A DNA stretch of 64,000 nucleotides from Candidatus Poseidoniales archaeon (lineage in GTDB: Archaea; Thermoplasmatota; Poseidoniia; Poseidoniales; Thalassarchaeaceae). The notes beneath the pieces were generated by a model. It did no database searches, was not told the origin of the DNA, and worked only from the letters and a program-made list of their open reading frames with translations. Of the stretch, positions 19,801 to 27,893 are shown in pieces. Every line of letters begins with the position of its first letter. The first letter of the stretch is position 1. Both the position numbers and the translations under genes were made by a program. The stretch is taken from the NCBI GenBank assembly GCA_012960975.1, contig DUAE01000001.1, positions 39,544-103,543 on the forward strand, read 5' to 3'.

Positions 19801-21590
19801 CAATCTCCAGCTCCTGTTGGTGGTGGGGGTTCAGTAGAGTTGTTTCCACCGCCGCCACCACCGTCACCAATCAATTCCTGGAGCAAGAGGTTACCATCGA
19901 CGATGCCAAAGCCGTACTTGTCGTTCCACTTGTCAGTGATCTCCGGCTTCGATGCACTGCCGCGCATCTCTGAATTATTTCTCAAGAGATCCTTGACTTC
20001 TTGAGGGGATAGGTCCTCATCAATTTCTAAAATCACCGCAACTAATCCCGCAACAGCAGGACAGGCCATACTGGTCCCATCCATGTTGACATAATCATCA
20101 TCTGCAAGATCTGATGAGCCTTGACCTGGAATGGGGGAAGCAGAAGCAGCATGTTGAGCAGACATCATCGAAGAGCCAGGAGAAACAACATCAGGCTTCA
20201 ATTCGTCCCATTGATTATCGTCGCCATCATCCTCTCTCGGCCCGGAATTTGAGTAGCTGGCAATTTCATCGTCATCACGGATAATTGTATTTTTATCCTC
20301 AATAGAACCGACAGTAATCGCCGAATCCGCCGCTCCTACTGAAGTAACACGGCGATATCCATCATTACCGATAGCCGCAATCGGAACGATTCCGGCTTCT
20401 GCTGCTTGATTGACCGCACGAGCCTCAGCATTGGTCCCGTTATCGCCGGGGTCTTCTCCGGTAACTGAACCAGCACTACCAAATGACATCGTCATAATGT
20501 CTATACCTCGGCTTGAATCATTATTTCCCCAATCTGTATTTACATTCTGGATTACCCATTCGAGCCCCCTCAAAATTTGACCTGAATTTCCTCCACCAGC
20601 ATCCGTCATCACCTTGACATCGACTAGGTAAGCGCCAGGTGCATATCCTTGATTTATTCTACGCGAATCGCCAGTTCCGAGAGCAATCCCTGCTACGTGA
20701 GTGCCATGACCTGCTCCATCGTCTGGGTCGTAAGTACCATCGTTACAATCGTCAGAATTCCAAGATGTAGCATCACAACCACCGAGCCATTTTGGATCAG
20801 CTAAATCATTTGGTTCGTTGGTATTATCTGTGTTATCATCAGAAAAATCATCGAGAGAAAAATGCTCGTTATCAACTCCTGAATCGATGACAGCGATGAC
20901 TACTCCTGATCCATCATAGCCGAAATCTCTCATAGTTTCATCATAAATTGATGAATCGCGAACCTTTGAGCCACGAGTTGCTTCAGATAGGAATGGTATG
21001 ATGACATTCTGTTGTTCAACCATGACCACACCATTGAGTTGCCAAATTTCAATGAGAGCACTAATCGGCACATGGTCAACTACGATAGAATCCAAAATCT
21101 CCATTGGGAAGAACCAAGATCCTTCTCGATGCCATCCATGATCGGCTAATATTGCCATCAACGCTTCCTCATCACTTTGGCCGGCATGCCATGAATAATC
21201 GATTACTATCGCAACTGTTTTTCTTCCATCTTCACCAGTAATTTGACTTAAAGAAACCGATTCAGTATCGCCAGTAATTATCCGTTGAAGCCGATCATCC
21301 ATACCATCGGAATCCAAATCATACCAATAATTGAACCACCAATTTACATCTTCGACGGGGGGACCTGCATCCCAAGATGGGAATCCCGGTGAGCGATCGA
21401 TGGGGGCACAGATTACTTCTCCACACCTCATGGCTGGAGGAAGCCTTGAATCCGGTTCAGTTTCGTTATCAGTATCATTCTCGATGATTGAGTCGACAGG
21501 TATCATTGCCGCAGCGCCGACAGAGAAATCCATAATCAGCAATATCGCCAAAATAAGCAGTGGACTCGTTGGAATCGCTCGTCGACTCAT
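16809..21590 (-). CDS. Giant membrane-anchored subtilisin-like protease with C-terminal zinc ribbon
   Basis: A type S8 serine protease of about 1593 residues. I start at the ATG at 21588-21590 (MSRRAIPTSP, then a signal peptide); the frame extends to 21707 but that overlaps the rhomboid gene. Catalytic triad: Asp in AVIDSGVD near 235, His in GHGTHVAG near 297, Ser in DGTSMACPA near 505, with the oxyanion Asn in AIGNDG. After a PPPP linker come Ig-like and CARDB-like domains, a propeller-like region, and a membrane helix near 1450-1475. The cytoplasmic tail ends with a zinc ribbon (CNECNGRF ... CPICDERI). The likely role is surface-tethered protein degradation. Confidence 0.92.
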   Translation of the reverse strand: MSRRAIPTSPLLILAILLIMDFSVGAAAMIPVDSIIENDTDNETEPDSRLPPAMRCGEVICAPIDRSPGFPSWDAGPPVEDVNWWFNYWYDLDSDGMDDRLQRIITGDTESVSLSQITGEDGRKTVAIVIDYSWHAGQSDEEALMAILADHGWHREGSWFFPMEILDSIVVDHVPISALIEIWQLNGVVMVEQQNVIIPFLSEATRGSKVRDSSIYDETMRDFGYDGSGVVIAVIDSGVDNEHFSLDDFSDDNTDNTNEPNDLADPKWLGGCDATSWNSDDCNDGTYDPDDGAGHGTHVAGIALGTGDSRRINQGYAPGAYLVDVKVMTDAGGGNSGQILRGLEWVIQNVNTDWGNNDSSRGIDIMTMSFGSAGSVTGEDPGDNGTNAEARAVNQAAEAGIVPIAAIGNDGYRRVTSVGAADSAITVGSIEDKNTIIRDDDEIASYSNSGPREDDGDDNQWDELKPDVVSPGSSMMSAQHAASASPIPGQGSSDLADDDYVNMDGTSMACPAVAGLVAVILEIDEDLSPQEVKDLLRNNSEMRGSASKPEITDKWNDKYGFGIVDGNLLLQELIGDGGGGGGNNSTEPPPPTGAGDWAVFENPTGDWVIEGEVYNIRGHITDAAEENGSTEEVHLRVTYKYRPSDGGPLSNSVLVDWHKTYGKVNWSTPINLPNFADDDIEAESITIEVKVKNEFDQWSNTTKRTYLVGRVTITLNAPSGQSAVSGDVQVHGTLETVNGAQIQWRIGTDPWGNITNYWGNSAEEMDWSHIWDTTTLPDGIHRFSVRFVSGVGVISEEIRTTVEIDNNPPSADLMFRSGLSVQEFGVPISESYVNTFLEVKTQIRNIGDISAEDFKIYLLEDGARKDEVLVQYIGSGDIMEISLSWNPATVGDKLVTISLDPSFQINETDETDNDLSITFPVLARPQGIDLVFREGAIRTEPSIPRPNEQFLITARIDNLGSTDATSVEATLEFNTEHGWEAVLSTTISLVVGQGASQIAFAHIATESGPIEMRVSVQGEGLADLNWENNEIEWTILVDESTLSGIRETTFSYGENPIEIIELGEEGLVISEKDGGLALYRINSNRALTACTNLLEEMWTGDLSTWSTDDGIAHIAWTRRYIDNDGYFQQTVSYSTIDATCTMTPIQDLMEPILLSDGKYFGIDIDKQGDELLVAGYHRDITTGGTFQDQTSIFLLSADAPTKSSDWRYTPNVIGEIEISSTVADPLVIEFGEEGAHLLYQSVRNDTTGIDRLGLWYAHGDERQSSWAYKKTVGDEAGSQKMIVNLIDGEDHLTVVWREGVPAEAELIAKIVDSTFMPIENNSLQIPARGLNSIVLIETYRGAQLFYDFVGPSGTQIQYGIINAEEGWIGLSNRITTSKTHLGAADRSPGSDEVIILSWHETSGWQIRALIDDWDLNNENTPISEQLRIALGLDEQNFKILAAGVAIAILLLSTLVLLMLSIRAIRYLGKRRGRVVTATVMLEEDVVDVIEETDITVKSSEVELVEPELTEGASERKKRRETRSHTTIIADSLPDMPVPASPVMPTSGTSPIPGMPALPVMNQPVICNECNGRFEVGSNLKMVKCPICDERIDL

Positions 21591-21607
21591 GGCTCTCAAA
21601 GAGAGCC
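21591..21607 (-). repeat. 7-bp inverted repeat at the subtilase start codon
   Basis: GGCTCTC-AAA-GAGAGCC lies directly before the ATG at 21588-21590, and one further base pair is possible with the T of that codon. A TATA-like ATAAATTATA (about 21622-21631, minus strand) lies roughly 35 bases upstream. If transcription starts about 25 bases after the box, the hairpin is at the very 5' end of the mRNA. Confidence 0.5.
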
Positions 21608-21658
21608 AATCTAACAATGGGTATAATTTATACCGGTGGGGGTATCGTTGTTTCGGTC

Positions 21659-22711
21659 TTATGGCCACTTTATGTGTGCATTCGAAAGGTTGCATCTTAA
21701 TCGACAAATTTCACCGTTTATCTCTGTAAAAATCTCACCTTCACAAATAGGGCAAATCGTTTGTTCCGCCAACTCTTCTAGCCAAGCTTGTCTAGTTTCG
21801 AGTTCGTCACCCTCCGCTCTTAGTCTTTCTAGAATTCGAGCAGCCTCTGCCTGCAATGGTTTTCCTGCCTCCATCCACGGATCATTATCGAGGCTTCCCA
21901 TCTTTTCTCGAGCTCGCTTACGAATAGATTCAGCACCGGATTCCGAGCTCGAACTACTACCGATTGTTGTAGTTGAATCAAGTGAACTCGGCGCCCCTTT
22001 TGCTATTGGTCTAGCAAGAGCATATGCTAGGAAAAATCCACCAACATGTGCTAGATGAGCAATATTTGTTGAGCCGATAGTTCCTGCCTCAATCGAATAC
22101 ATTTGATAGACTTCAAGTCCGAGTCGAACTGCAACGATAATCCATATCGGCCAGGGTCGAATAAAAAATAGAAGTGGAAATTCGACTTCATCATTCGGCC
22201 AGCACGCCATATAGGCTCCTAATAGGCCGAAAGCGGCACCGCTGGCGCCAAGAGCTGGAACAAATGAATTCGGATGCGCGGCAACCCAAGCAAGGTTACC
22301 GCCGATCAATCCGAGAAAGTAAACTGCCAGCCATCTTTTCCCCCCCAGTCGTTGTTCTAATGGGACGCCGACGAGGCCGATTACAATGATATTTGAGAGT
22401 ACATGAAGCCAATTAGAGTGGAGCCAAGCGGCTGTGATGAATCTATGGAATTGGTCGGGTTCTGTCACTAAAGCAGGTATCATTGCAAATAGATGAATTT
22501 CTTCGAATCCGAAAATATTGACAGCATCAAGAAAAAACCTTAGGAACATTATGAGCATAGTTGAAAGAATCATCGCTAAAGCCAGACTAGTTTTTTGCTT
22601 CCACGCAGAAAAGAATGGTGCTACAGCTACTCCAATGAAAATTGCTACCCAAACATAGTCGGTCGACTCCAATTGCGACCAGAACACATCGAGGTCAACC
22701 GACTCTTCCAC
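21659..22711 (-). CDS. Rhomboid-family intramembrane protease with C-terminal zinc ribbon
   Basis: 350 residues. The six-helix rhomboid core has the nucleophile Ser in GASGAAFG near residue 157 and the catalytic His in HLAHVGGFF near 220, plus the HSNWLHVLSNI motif in the second helix. After the core there is a Ser-rich linker, a helical segment, and a zinc-ribbon-like end (CPICEGEI ... CRLRCNLSNAHIKWP; three Cys and a His available). The stop lies 68 bases from the chosen subtilase start. Rhomboids release membrane-tethered proteins; the neighbouring surface protease with a single C-terminal helix is a plausible but unproven substrate. Confidence 0.9.
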   Translation of the reverse strand: MEESVDLDVFWSQLESTDYVWVAIFIGVAVAPFFSAWKQKTSLALAMILSTMLIMFLRFFLDAVNIFGFEEIHLFAMIPALVTEPDQFHRFITAAWLHSNWLHVLSNIIVIGLVGVPLEQRLGGKRWLAVYFLGLIGGNLAWVAAHPNSFVPALGASGAAFGLLGAYMACWPNDEVEFPLLFFIRPWPIWIIVAVRLGLEVYQMYSIEAGTIGSTNIAHLAHVGGFFLAYALARPIAKGAPSSLDSTTTIGSSSSSESGAESIRKRAREKMGSLDNDPWMEAGKPLQAEAARILERLRAEGDELETRQAWLEELAEQTICPICEGEIFTEINGEICRLRCNLSNAHIKWP

Positions 22712-22713
22712 AT

Positions 22714-22740
22714 CTATGCACGCTCGGTCTTAGTGCATAG
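22714..22740. promoter_or_regulatory. 8-bp inverted repeat in the rhomboid/ccm divergent promoter
   Basis: CTATGCAC at 22714-22721 and GTGCATAG at 22733-22740 are exact reverse complements separated by 11 bases, two bases before the rhomboid start codon. The geometry suits a dimeric repressor operator or a leader hairpin. Function is inferred. Confidence 0.4.
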
Positions 22741-22794
22741 CCGCTTCCCTGCGCTGACGAACGACTCAAACGATGATGCAGTATCCGATGGAGC

Positions 22795-24210
22795 ATGGAA
22801 GCGGCGAAATTGCTCTTTGCTTCCAACCTTGACGTCTATCGAGGTAACCGGTTGGTTTTGTCAAATATTGAATTGAGTCTGAATGAGGGAGAGGTTGTCG
22901 CTTTGGTCGGACCGAATGGTAGTGGAAAGACGACTTTACTGGAATCTTGTGCTGGAATGCATCGAATGACTTCGGGTAAGGTCGAATGGAGAGATGATCA
23001 TGGCGTAGTTCGAATTGTTCGTGACTTTGAAGGTCGGCGCAAAAGATTGCCACCGATGGGATTGACCTTACAGAAGGATGGAATTTGTGGCGAAGAAACC
23101 ATTGAAGAGCGATTAAGCACTGCTTTATCGATTAGTGGGCGCGCACCATCTTCTTCAGACCTCTACCAGATGTTATCTGCTTGGGGATTAGACCATCGAG
23201 CCGTTGAGCGCACCGCTCAACTTTCCGGCGGTTTACGACGACGATTAGCAGTTCTCTGCGGATTATCACCTGCGGTAATGTCAGCAAATCCTCGCGCAAT
23301 TCTTCTCGATGAGCCATCTGAAGGCCTCGATGAATCTGCGAGAGGATTATTGGTAAATTGGATGCGAGCCCTCGCTGCTCAAGGGCATGGAATCCTAATC
23401 GCAACCCACGATCCTGAGATGATTGCAGCTTCAGACAGAATCGTTTCTGTTCTTGAGAACGGTACGCTGAGCAGCGAAACTCAAGATTGCCTTGCATTCG
23501 CAGGCGAACTTCCAGATCCTTGCCCTGCGATTGAACCAAATCCCCTTGCCAGCCATTTGCGCTGGGCATTTCGAATGGAAGTGCGTAATCCAATCGATAC
23601 GATTAGTCGTCTACTTCCAGCGTTAATTTCACTTCTCCTCATCCACACTTTTGTCGGAGAGAAAGAAATACTCGTCTCAGGTAATGATTTTCTCGCCGCA
23701 TTAATTATCGCACCGGCTTTCATCTCAGTTCTCGTTGCACCCGCGCTGATCAAACGCTACGCAGATTCGGATTGTGGGCGCTGGTGGTCTGCATTGCTTG
23801 GACCAATGCACCGAATTTCATCATCTTTCATAGGTTCATCACTAATCTTACCACTCCCATTGATATACATTTCATGGTTAATTCTCGGTGACACTGCTCC
23901 AGCAGAAACTTCCCAAGATGTTCTCGAATCAATTTGGATAATTGGGTTATCATTGATTGATGTCGCCATCGCTGCTGCTGCCGTTCATCTTTTGGTTGCA
24001 GATTTACATCGATCAAACGCCGCTGCAGCCTCTCTCTTACTGCTGATTCTCGTCTGGCCATTCATCGAATTAACAGACGCACTTACGATTATTCTCAATG
24101 ATGGTATGACATTTGGATTGGGGATGGAAGAGCCGTTCACGATGATTTTATTGGCGAGTTTAACAAGTGTTTTGATTTGGTTAGTTGCAGTATTTTTGCC
24201 GGATGTGTGA
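22795..24210 (+). CDS. ccmAB: Fused CcmA-CcmB-like heme/cytochrome c maturation ABC transporter
   Basis: Residues 1-230 are an ABC ATPase: Walker A GPNGSGKTT near 39-47, Q-loop in LTLQKDG, signature LSGGLRRR near 143, Walker B ILLDEPSEGLD near 168, and H-loop ATHDP. Residues about 255-470 hold six hydrophobic helices, matching the length and layout of CcmB permeases. In bacteria CcmA and CcmB are separate proteins; here they are one frame. CcmABCD releases holo-CcmE for heme delivery to apocytochrome c outside the membrane. The assignment rests on the adjacent CcmC and CcmD genes, since the permease half alone is not diagnostic. Confidence 0.85.
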   Translation: MEAAKLLFASNLDVYRGNRLVLSNIELSLNEGEVVALVGPNGSGKTTLLESCAGMHRMTSGKVEWRDDHGVVRIVRDFEGRRKRLPPMGLTLQKDGICGEETIEERLSTALSISGRAPSSSDLYQMLSAWGLDHRAVERTAQLSGGLRRRLAVLCGLSPAVMSANPRAILLDEPSEGLDESARGLLVNWMRALAAQGHGILIATHDPEMIAASDRIVSVLENGTLSSETQDCLAFAGELPDPCPAIEPNPLASHLRWAFRMEVRNPIDTISRLLPALISLLLIHTFVGEKEILVSGNDFLAALIIAPAFISVLVAPALIKRYADSDCGRWWSALLGPMHRISSSFIGSSLILPLPLIYISWLILGDTAPAETSQDVLESIWIIGLSLIDVAIAAAAVHLLVADLHRSNAAAASLLLLILVWPFIELTDALTIILNDGMTFGLGMEEPFTMILLASLTSVLIWLVAVFLPDV

Positions 24211-24232
24211 GAATAGACTTATTGAATAAGCG

Positions 24233-24958
24233 ATGTTTGGCATTGTTGTGATTTCACGTAAGCACGTTGGCTGGGCGTTTACCGGACTGGGTTCACTCGG
24301 TGCAATAATTACCGCAATTTTGGGTTATACTTACGCTCCAGGAGTAGATCCTGAAGCTTGGAATGCTCCCGAAGCCTACCGGATTTTGTTCTGGCACGTA
24401 CCTTTTGCGTGGACCTCATTTGTCGCTTATACAATTTTGTTTATCGGCTCGATTGCATGGTATGCTCGGCGTAAAGAATGGGGATGGCGCTTGGTCGCGA
24501 CAGGATCAGATCTTGGTCTATTATTTGGGCTCGGAGTAGTAATTTCTGGTCCGATTTGGGGTGCTGCTGAATGGGGGGTTCCTTGGGATTGGGGTGATTT
24601 ACGACTGAATACGTACGCTTTGTTGACCGGCGTGGCGCTGTTTATTGTTCTCTCACGCCGGTCGCAACCCGATGGAATTAATACTCGTGATACTCTTTCT
24701 ACTGTCGGATTATTTGGCTTTGCTTTGGTACCAATAACTGCTCTTGCAACTACTTTGTACCGTGAACGCCATCCAGGTGTTGTTATTATTAAATCTGAGG
24801 ATTCAGGTCTCGACCCAGAAATTAGTAGAGTTTTATTAATTGGAGTGTTATCATTTTCCCTATTGATGATTGGTTTATCAATTTTAACAGAATTATCTTA
24901 TCGATTACATGCTGAATTGGTCGAATTACAACAACGTCTTGACGAGGTGGTACATTGA
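24233..24958 (+). CDS. ccmC: Heme-handling protein CcmC
   Basis: 241 residues, six membrane helices. It has the periplasm-facing tryptophan-rich WWD-type motif WGVPWDWGDLRLN near residues 116-128 and the conserved His in LFWHVPFAW near 60, which in CcmC bind heme with a second His; RERHPGV near 178 supplies a candidate for the other. CcmC loads heme onto CcmE. It starts 22 bases after the CcmA-CcmB fusion and overlaps or abuts the CcmD gene. CcmE, CcmF and CcmH are not in the window. Confidence 0.9.
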   Translation: MFGIVVISRKHVGWAFTGLGSLGAIITAILGYTYAPGVDPEAWNAPEAYRILFWHVPFAWTSFVAYTILFIGSIAWYARRKEWGWRLVATGSDLGLLFGLGVVISGPIWGAAEWGVPWDWGDLRLNTYALLTGVALFIVLSRRSQPDGINTRDTLSTVGLFGFALVPITALATTLYRERHPGVVIIKSEDSGLDPEISRVLLIGVLSFSLLMIGLSILTELSYRLHAELVELQQRLDEVVH

Positions 24959-24963
24959 ACGGA

Positions 24964-25095
24964 ATGGGCTCATACATTGTAGTATACCTGACTTTAAGTG
25001 GATTATTGGTGCGATATATCTGGACTTTACACAACCGTCTTGTGAATTTAGAAAATCGAATAGCCGACGCAACTATTCGTCTTGAAGATGAATGA
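24964..25095 (+). CDS. ccmD: CcmD-like small membrane protein
   Basis: A 43-residue frame: one membrane helix (SYIVVYLTLSGLLVRYIWTL) followed by a heptad-like charged segment (LVNLENRIADATIRLEDE). This is the size and layout of CcmD, which stabilises holo-CcmE release from CcmABC. Position directly after ccmC supports it. A TTG at 24955-24957, overlapping the ccmC stop, would add three residues and give translational coupling; I report the ATG. It is short enough to be missed by routine gene callers. Confidence 0.75.
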   Translation: MGSYIVVYLTLSGLLVRYIWTLHNRLVNLENRIADATIRLEDE

Positions 25096-25170
25096 GTAGC
25101 ATCGTTGTGTTGTTTTTCTCAGCGCGAACCCTTCTAATGGAAGTGCTGAGCGGAAAAGCGGGGGAGTCAC

Positions 25171-26229
25171 ATGTCATCGGCCGCTTTTTGTATTGTTTGC
25201 GGAGGCGAACCTCCGCTTACAAGTGACAGAATGTGTGAAGGATGCCTCCGCAAACGAGTAATTTTGTCAAAAATTCCTGAAGTGATTCAGCAGCACCGTT
25301 GCGCTAAATGCAGTGCTTACGATATTCACGGCCGATGGTCAAAGATGGAGACCGATCCTCTTGCTGATTTACGGGTTCGAGATGCATTAGAAATCGATTC
25401 CCGTGCTGAAAATCTCAACATTGGATTCTCTGTCGAAATTATTGATGAGCGAACAAGTCGTATTCATGTCGATGTTTCCGGCGAAGTCGAGACTTTTGAT
25501 TTCGCAGATTCACATGAGGTTCTACTTCAGACTAGTAATGCGATTTGCTTACCTTGCACTCGAAAGGATGGTGCATATTTCGAGGCGATAGTCCAACTGC
25601 GTTCTGCCGGTCGTCGACTCGATAAAGATGAATTGAAATTACTTCGCTCAACCTTGGATCAAATGTTGGCTGGCATGGAGGCAGATACGATGTTTTTCAT
25701 CACCAAAGAAGGTCCAGTTACCGGCGGATGGGATCTTCAACTAGGTTCGAAAGCTATGGCAAGAATGTGGGGTAGAATATTGGTGAAGCAATTTGGTGGC
25801 ACCATCAAAGAAACCAATACTACAGTTGGAATGAAAGATGGGATTGAAATTACTCGACTAACTGTGAGTTATAGAAAACCCGCTTATGATATCGGTGATG
25901 TAATGAAACTCAAAAATCATTATTGGATGATTGATTCTTGGCAAAAAGACGGACCTATTTTGCGCCGTATGAAATTTTTTGAACGTACCGGTGCATCGTG
26001 GAGAGACATGGAAAAGGCTCGAATCATTTGTCCCGTAGCAGAACAGCATACAGTAGATATTCTCAATCGAGATAGTTCGGCTGCAGAGGTGATGGATCCG
26101 ATTGATTATCGGATGGTGACGGTAGGATTACCATACGATGATGACGGTAAAACGACGAAAATGCGCATCGCTTTGATAGAAGATAACTGGGTAGCGATGC
26201 CCGGAATCAGTGTGGAGGATAGCAAATGA
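25171..26229 (+). CDS. nmd3: NMD3-family ribosomal large-subunit protein
   Basis: 352 residues. The N-terminus has the NMD3 paired zinc motifs: CIVCGG, CEGCLRKR, then RCAKCSAYDIHGRW. The rest matches archaeal NMD3 in length and includes MFFITKEGPVTGGWDLQLGSK. In eukaryotes NMD3 is the nuclear export adaptor of the 60S subunit; in archaea it is thought to act in late large-subunit maturation. The 75-base leader upstream can fold CTCAGC (25118-25123) with GCTGAG (25145-25150). It overlaps the PGI/PMI gene by four bases (ATGA), so they are co-translated. Confidence 0.88.
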   Translation: MSSAAFCIVCGGEPPLTSDRMCEGCLRKRVILSKIPEVIQQHRCAKCSAYDIHGRWSKMETDPLADLRVRDALEIDSRAENLNIGFSVEIIDERTSRIHVDVSGEVETFDFADSHEVLLQTSNAICLPCTRKDGAYFEAIVQLRSAGRRLDKDELKLLRSTLDQMLAGMEADTMFFITKEGPVTGGWDLQLGSKAMARMWGRILVKQFGGTIKETNTTVGMKDGIEITRLTVSYRKPAYDIGDVMKLKNHYWMIDSWQKDGPILRRMKFFERTGASWRDMEKARIICPVAEQHTVDILNRDSSAAEVMDPIDYRMVTVGLPYDDDGKTTKMRIALIEDNWVAMPGISVEDSK

Positions 26230-27293
26230 GTGAGAATCTTAGAAAGAGATTGAACGAGTCGGATATAGCGGCTCTTTTGTCTGAACTTGATAGCCGAGAT
26301 ATGGCCGGTTTCACTCGTAATTTTATTGACGATTTCGAAAAAGCGATTTCACAAACAGTCGATGTCGAAGCGGATGATGATTGGACAGGAGTGGTTTTCC
26401 TCGGCATGGGTGGCTCAGGCGCGGGTGGTATGTTCCTATCTTCCCTAACGGATCAAAATGGTGGGATGCCTTTCATTATTTGGCGTGATTATGGCTTACC
26501 TTCGTGGTGGGGTCCAGATTGGCTGGTTATCGCAACATCATATTCAGGAAATACCGAAGAGACTCTCGACGGAGTTCAAGAGGCCCTCGAAAATGGCGGA
26601 ACTGTTGTTGGAATATGCTCCGGTGGGGAATTACAAGAAATTCTTGAAAAGTCTGATGATTCAATTTGTCTTAATGTCCCGGGTGGCCAAATGCCTCGCT
26701 CAGCCTTTGGCCATTTATTTGGATCTCAACTCGCCGCTTGCTGGGCGATAGGATTGTTGGCGCGTCCTAGTCTTGATGAATTGTCAGCGATGCTCTCGAG
26801 GTTGCGCACCGCTTCGATTGAAGCTGATTTGAGCGGCGGTAATGGGATGACTGTCGCCATCGCTGAATCTTTCTTCGGAAAACAGATTGGAATCATTGCG
26901 CCATCTATGTTGGATGCGGCCGGACGTCGTTTCGCGAATCAATTGAATGAAAATTCAGACAGTTTTGCTCGGCATTCAAGCCTGCCTGAAATGAATCATA
27001 ATGAGATAGTCGCATGGGCTTCAGCAGATTCCACAGAACATGCATTGCTCTACCTCTCATGTTCTGGAATTCATCCACGAGTTGCCTCGCGTATGGATTG
27101 GATGTTAGAGAATGTTGATGTCGAGTCGTCATGGATTATCGATTGCGAAGGTGAGAGTTTACTCGAAAATTTGCTTTATGCCGCGCATTTGACAGATTGG
27201 ATTAGTATTGCGCTTGCCCTTATTGGAGGCGTCGACCCATCAGAGATGGGTTCGATAGATTCTCTGAAAGCCCATTTATCTTCAATTCAGTAA
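26226..27293 (+). CDS. Bifunctional phosphoglucose/phosphomannose isomerase
   Basis: 355 residues with two SIS domains. VVFLGMGGSGAGG near residues 60-70 and ATSYSGNTEETLDG near 103-116 are typical of the archaeal PGI/PMI family, and FANQLNENSDSFA with PEMNHNEIVAW contain the late Glu and His region used for ring opening and isomerisation. The enzyme interconverts glucose-6-P or mannose-6-P with fructose-6-P. GGAGGA seven bases before the ATG and a four-base overlap with nmd3 fix the start. It converges on the M23 peptidase gene with a seven-base overlap. Confidence 0.9.
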   Translation: MSENLRKRLNESDIAALLSELDSRDMAGFTRNFIDDFEKAISQTVDVEADDDWTGVVFLGMGGSGAGGMFLSSLTDQNGGMPFIIWRDYGLPSWWGPDWLVIATSYSGNTEETLDGVQEALENGGTVVGICSGGELQEILEKSDDSICLNVPGGQMPRSAFGHLFGSQLAACWAIGLLARPSLDELSAMLSRLRTASIEADLSGGNGMTVAIAESFFGKQIGIIAPSMLDAAGRRFANQLNENSDSFARHSSLPEMNHNEIVAWASADSTEHALLYLSCSGIHPRVASRMDWMLENVDVESSWIIDCEGESLLENLLYAAHLTDWISIALALIGGVDPSEMGSIDSLKAHLSSIQ

Positions 27294-27868
27294 ATTGGCC
27301 CGAGGACTAGCCTAGGGTCTGGGTGAATTGCGAGATATTTTTCTCGATTTTCCGGATCTACTACGCCTGGCATATCATGGCTTTGTGGTTCCTCAAATGA
27401 GAGTTGGAAGTGAAGGTGTGGTTCCCAACCACCGTTTTCGTGTTTATCTCCCATCCAACAGATTACCTCACCTGCAGAAATTGGTTGGCCGACTCGCTTA
27501 CCGGCAACAGAAGCAGAATCAAGATGACCATAAAGTGCCCAAATAGGCAAACCATCGAGGATGTGTTTTGTGATTACCACATATCCATAGTCCCCGTCAG
27601 CGGGATTGTATCCGAAGTGAGAAATTTCGCCATCTTCGAATGCCATACACGGTGTGCCGACAGGCGCACCGATGTCGATTCCTATGTGGAGGAATCGGTT
27701 TCCCCTGAATAGGTTGGTTGAATACATCCCCGGGCGTAGTTCATCATATCGCCCGATGTCATATACGTATTTTGAGGGTGAGTCGTCACCCGATGTGAAG
27801 TCTCGCACTTCATACTCATCAGGAAGATCTACGACTGGATGAAATTGATATGAGTCCCAGTCAATCAT
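27287..27868 (-). CDS. M23-family (LytM-like) metallopeptidase
   Basis: Contains both M23 zinc motifs: HIGIDIGAPVGTP (HxxxD) and the C-terminal HLHFQLSF, with YGHLDSASVAGKRVGQPISAGEVI between them. Bacterial M23 enzymes cut peptidoglycan cross-links, but archaea lack peptidoglycan, so the substrate here is probably a protein. There is no signal peptide, suggesting a cytosolic or non-classically exported enzyme. The frame can start at 27937, overlapping rmuC by 44 bases; I use the ATG at 27866-27868 (MIDWDSYQFHPV) which removes the overlap. Either start keeps the catalytic domain. Confidence 0.85.
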   Translation of the reverse strand: MIDWDSYQFHPVVDLPDEYEVRDFTSGDDSPSKYVYDIGRYDELRPGMYSTNLFRGNRFLHIGIDIGAPVGTPCMAFEDGEISHFGYNPADGDYGYVVITKHILDGLPIWALYGHLDSASVAGKRVGQPISAGEVICWMGDKHENGGWEPHLHFQLSFEEPQSHDMPGVVDPENREKYLAIHPDPRLVLGPIY

Positions 27869-27893
27869 GATTCGCGGAAGAGGATAGAGAACA

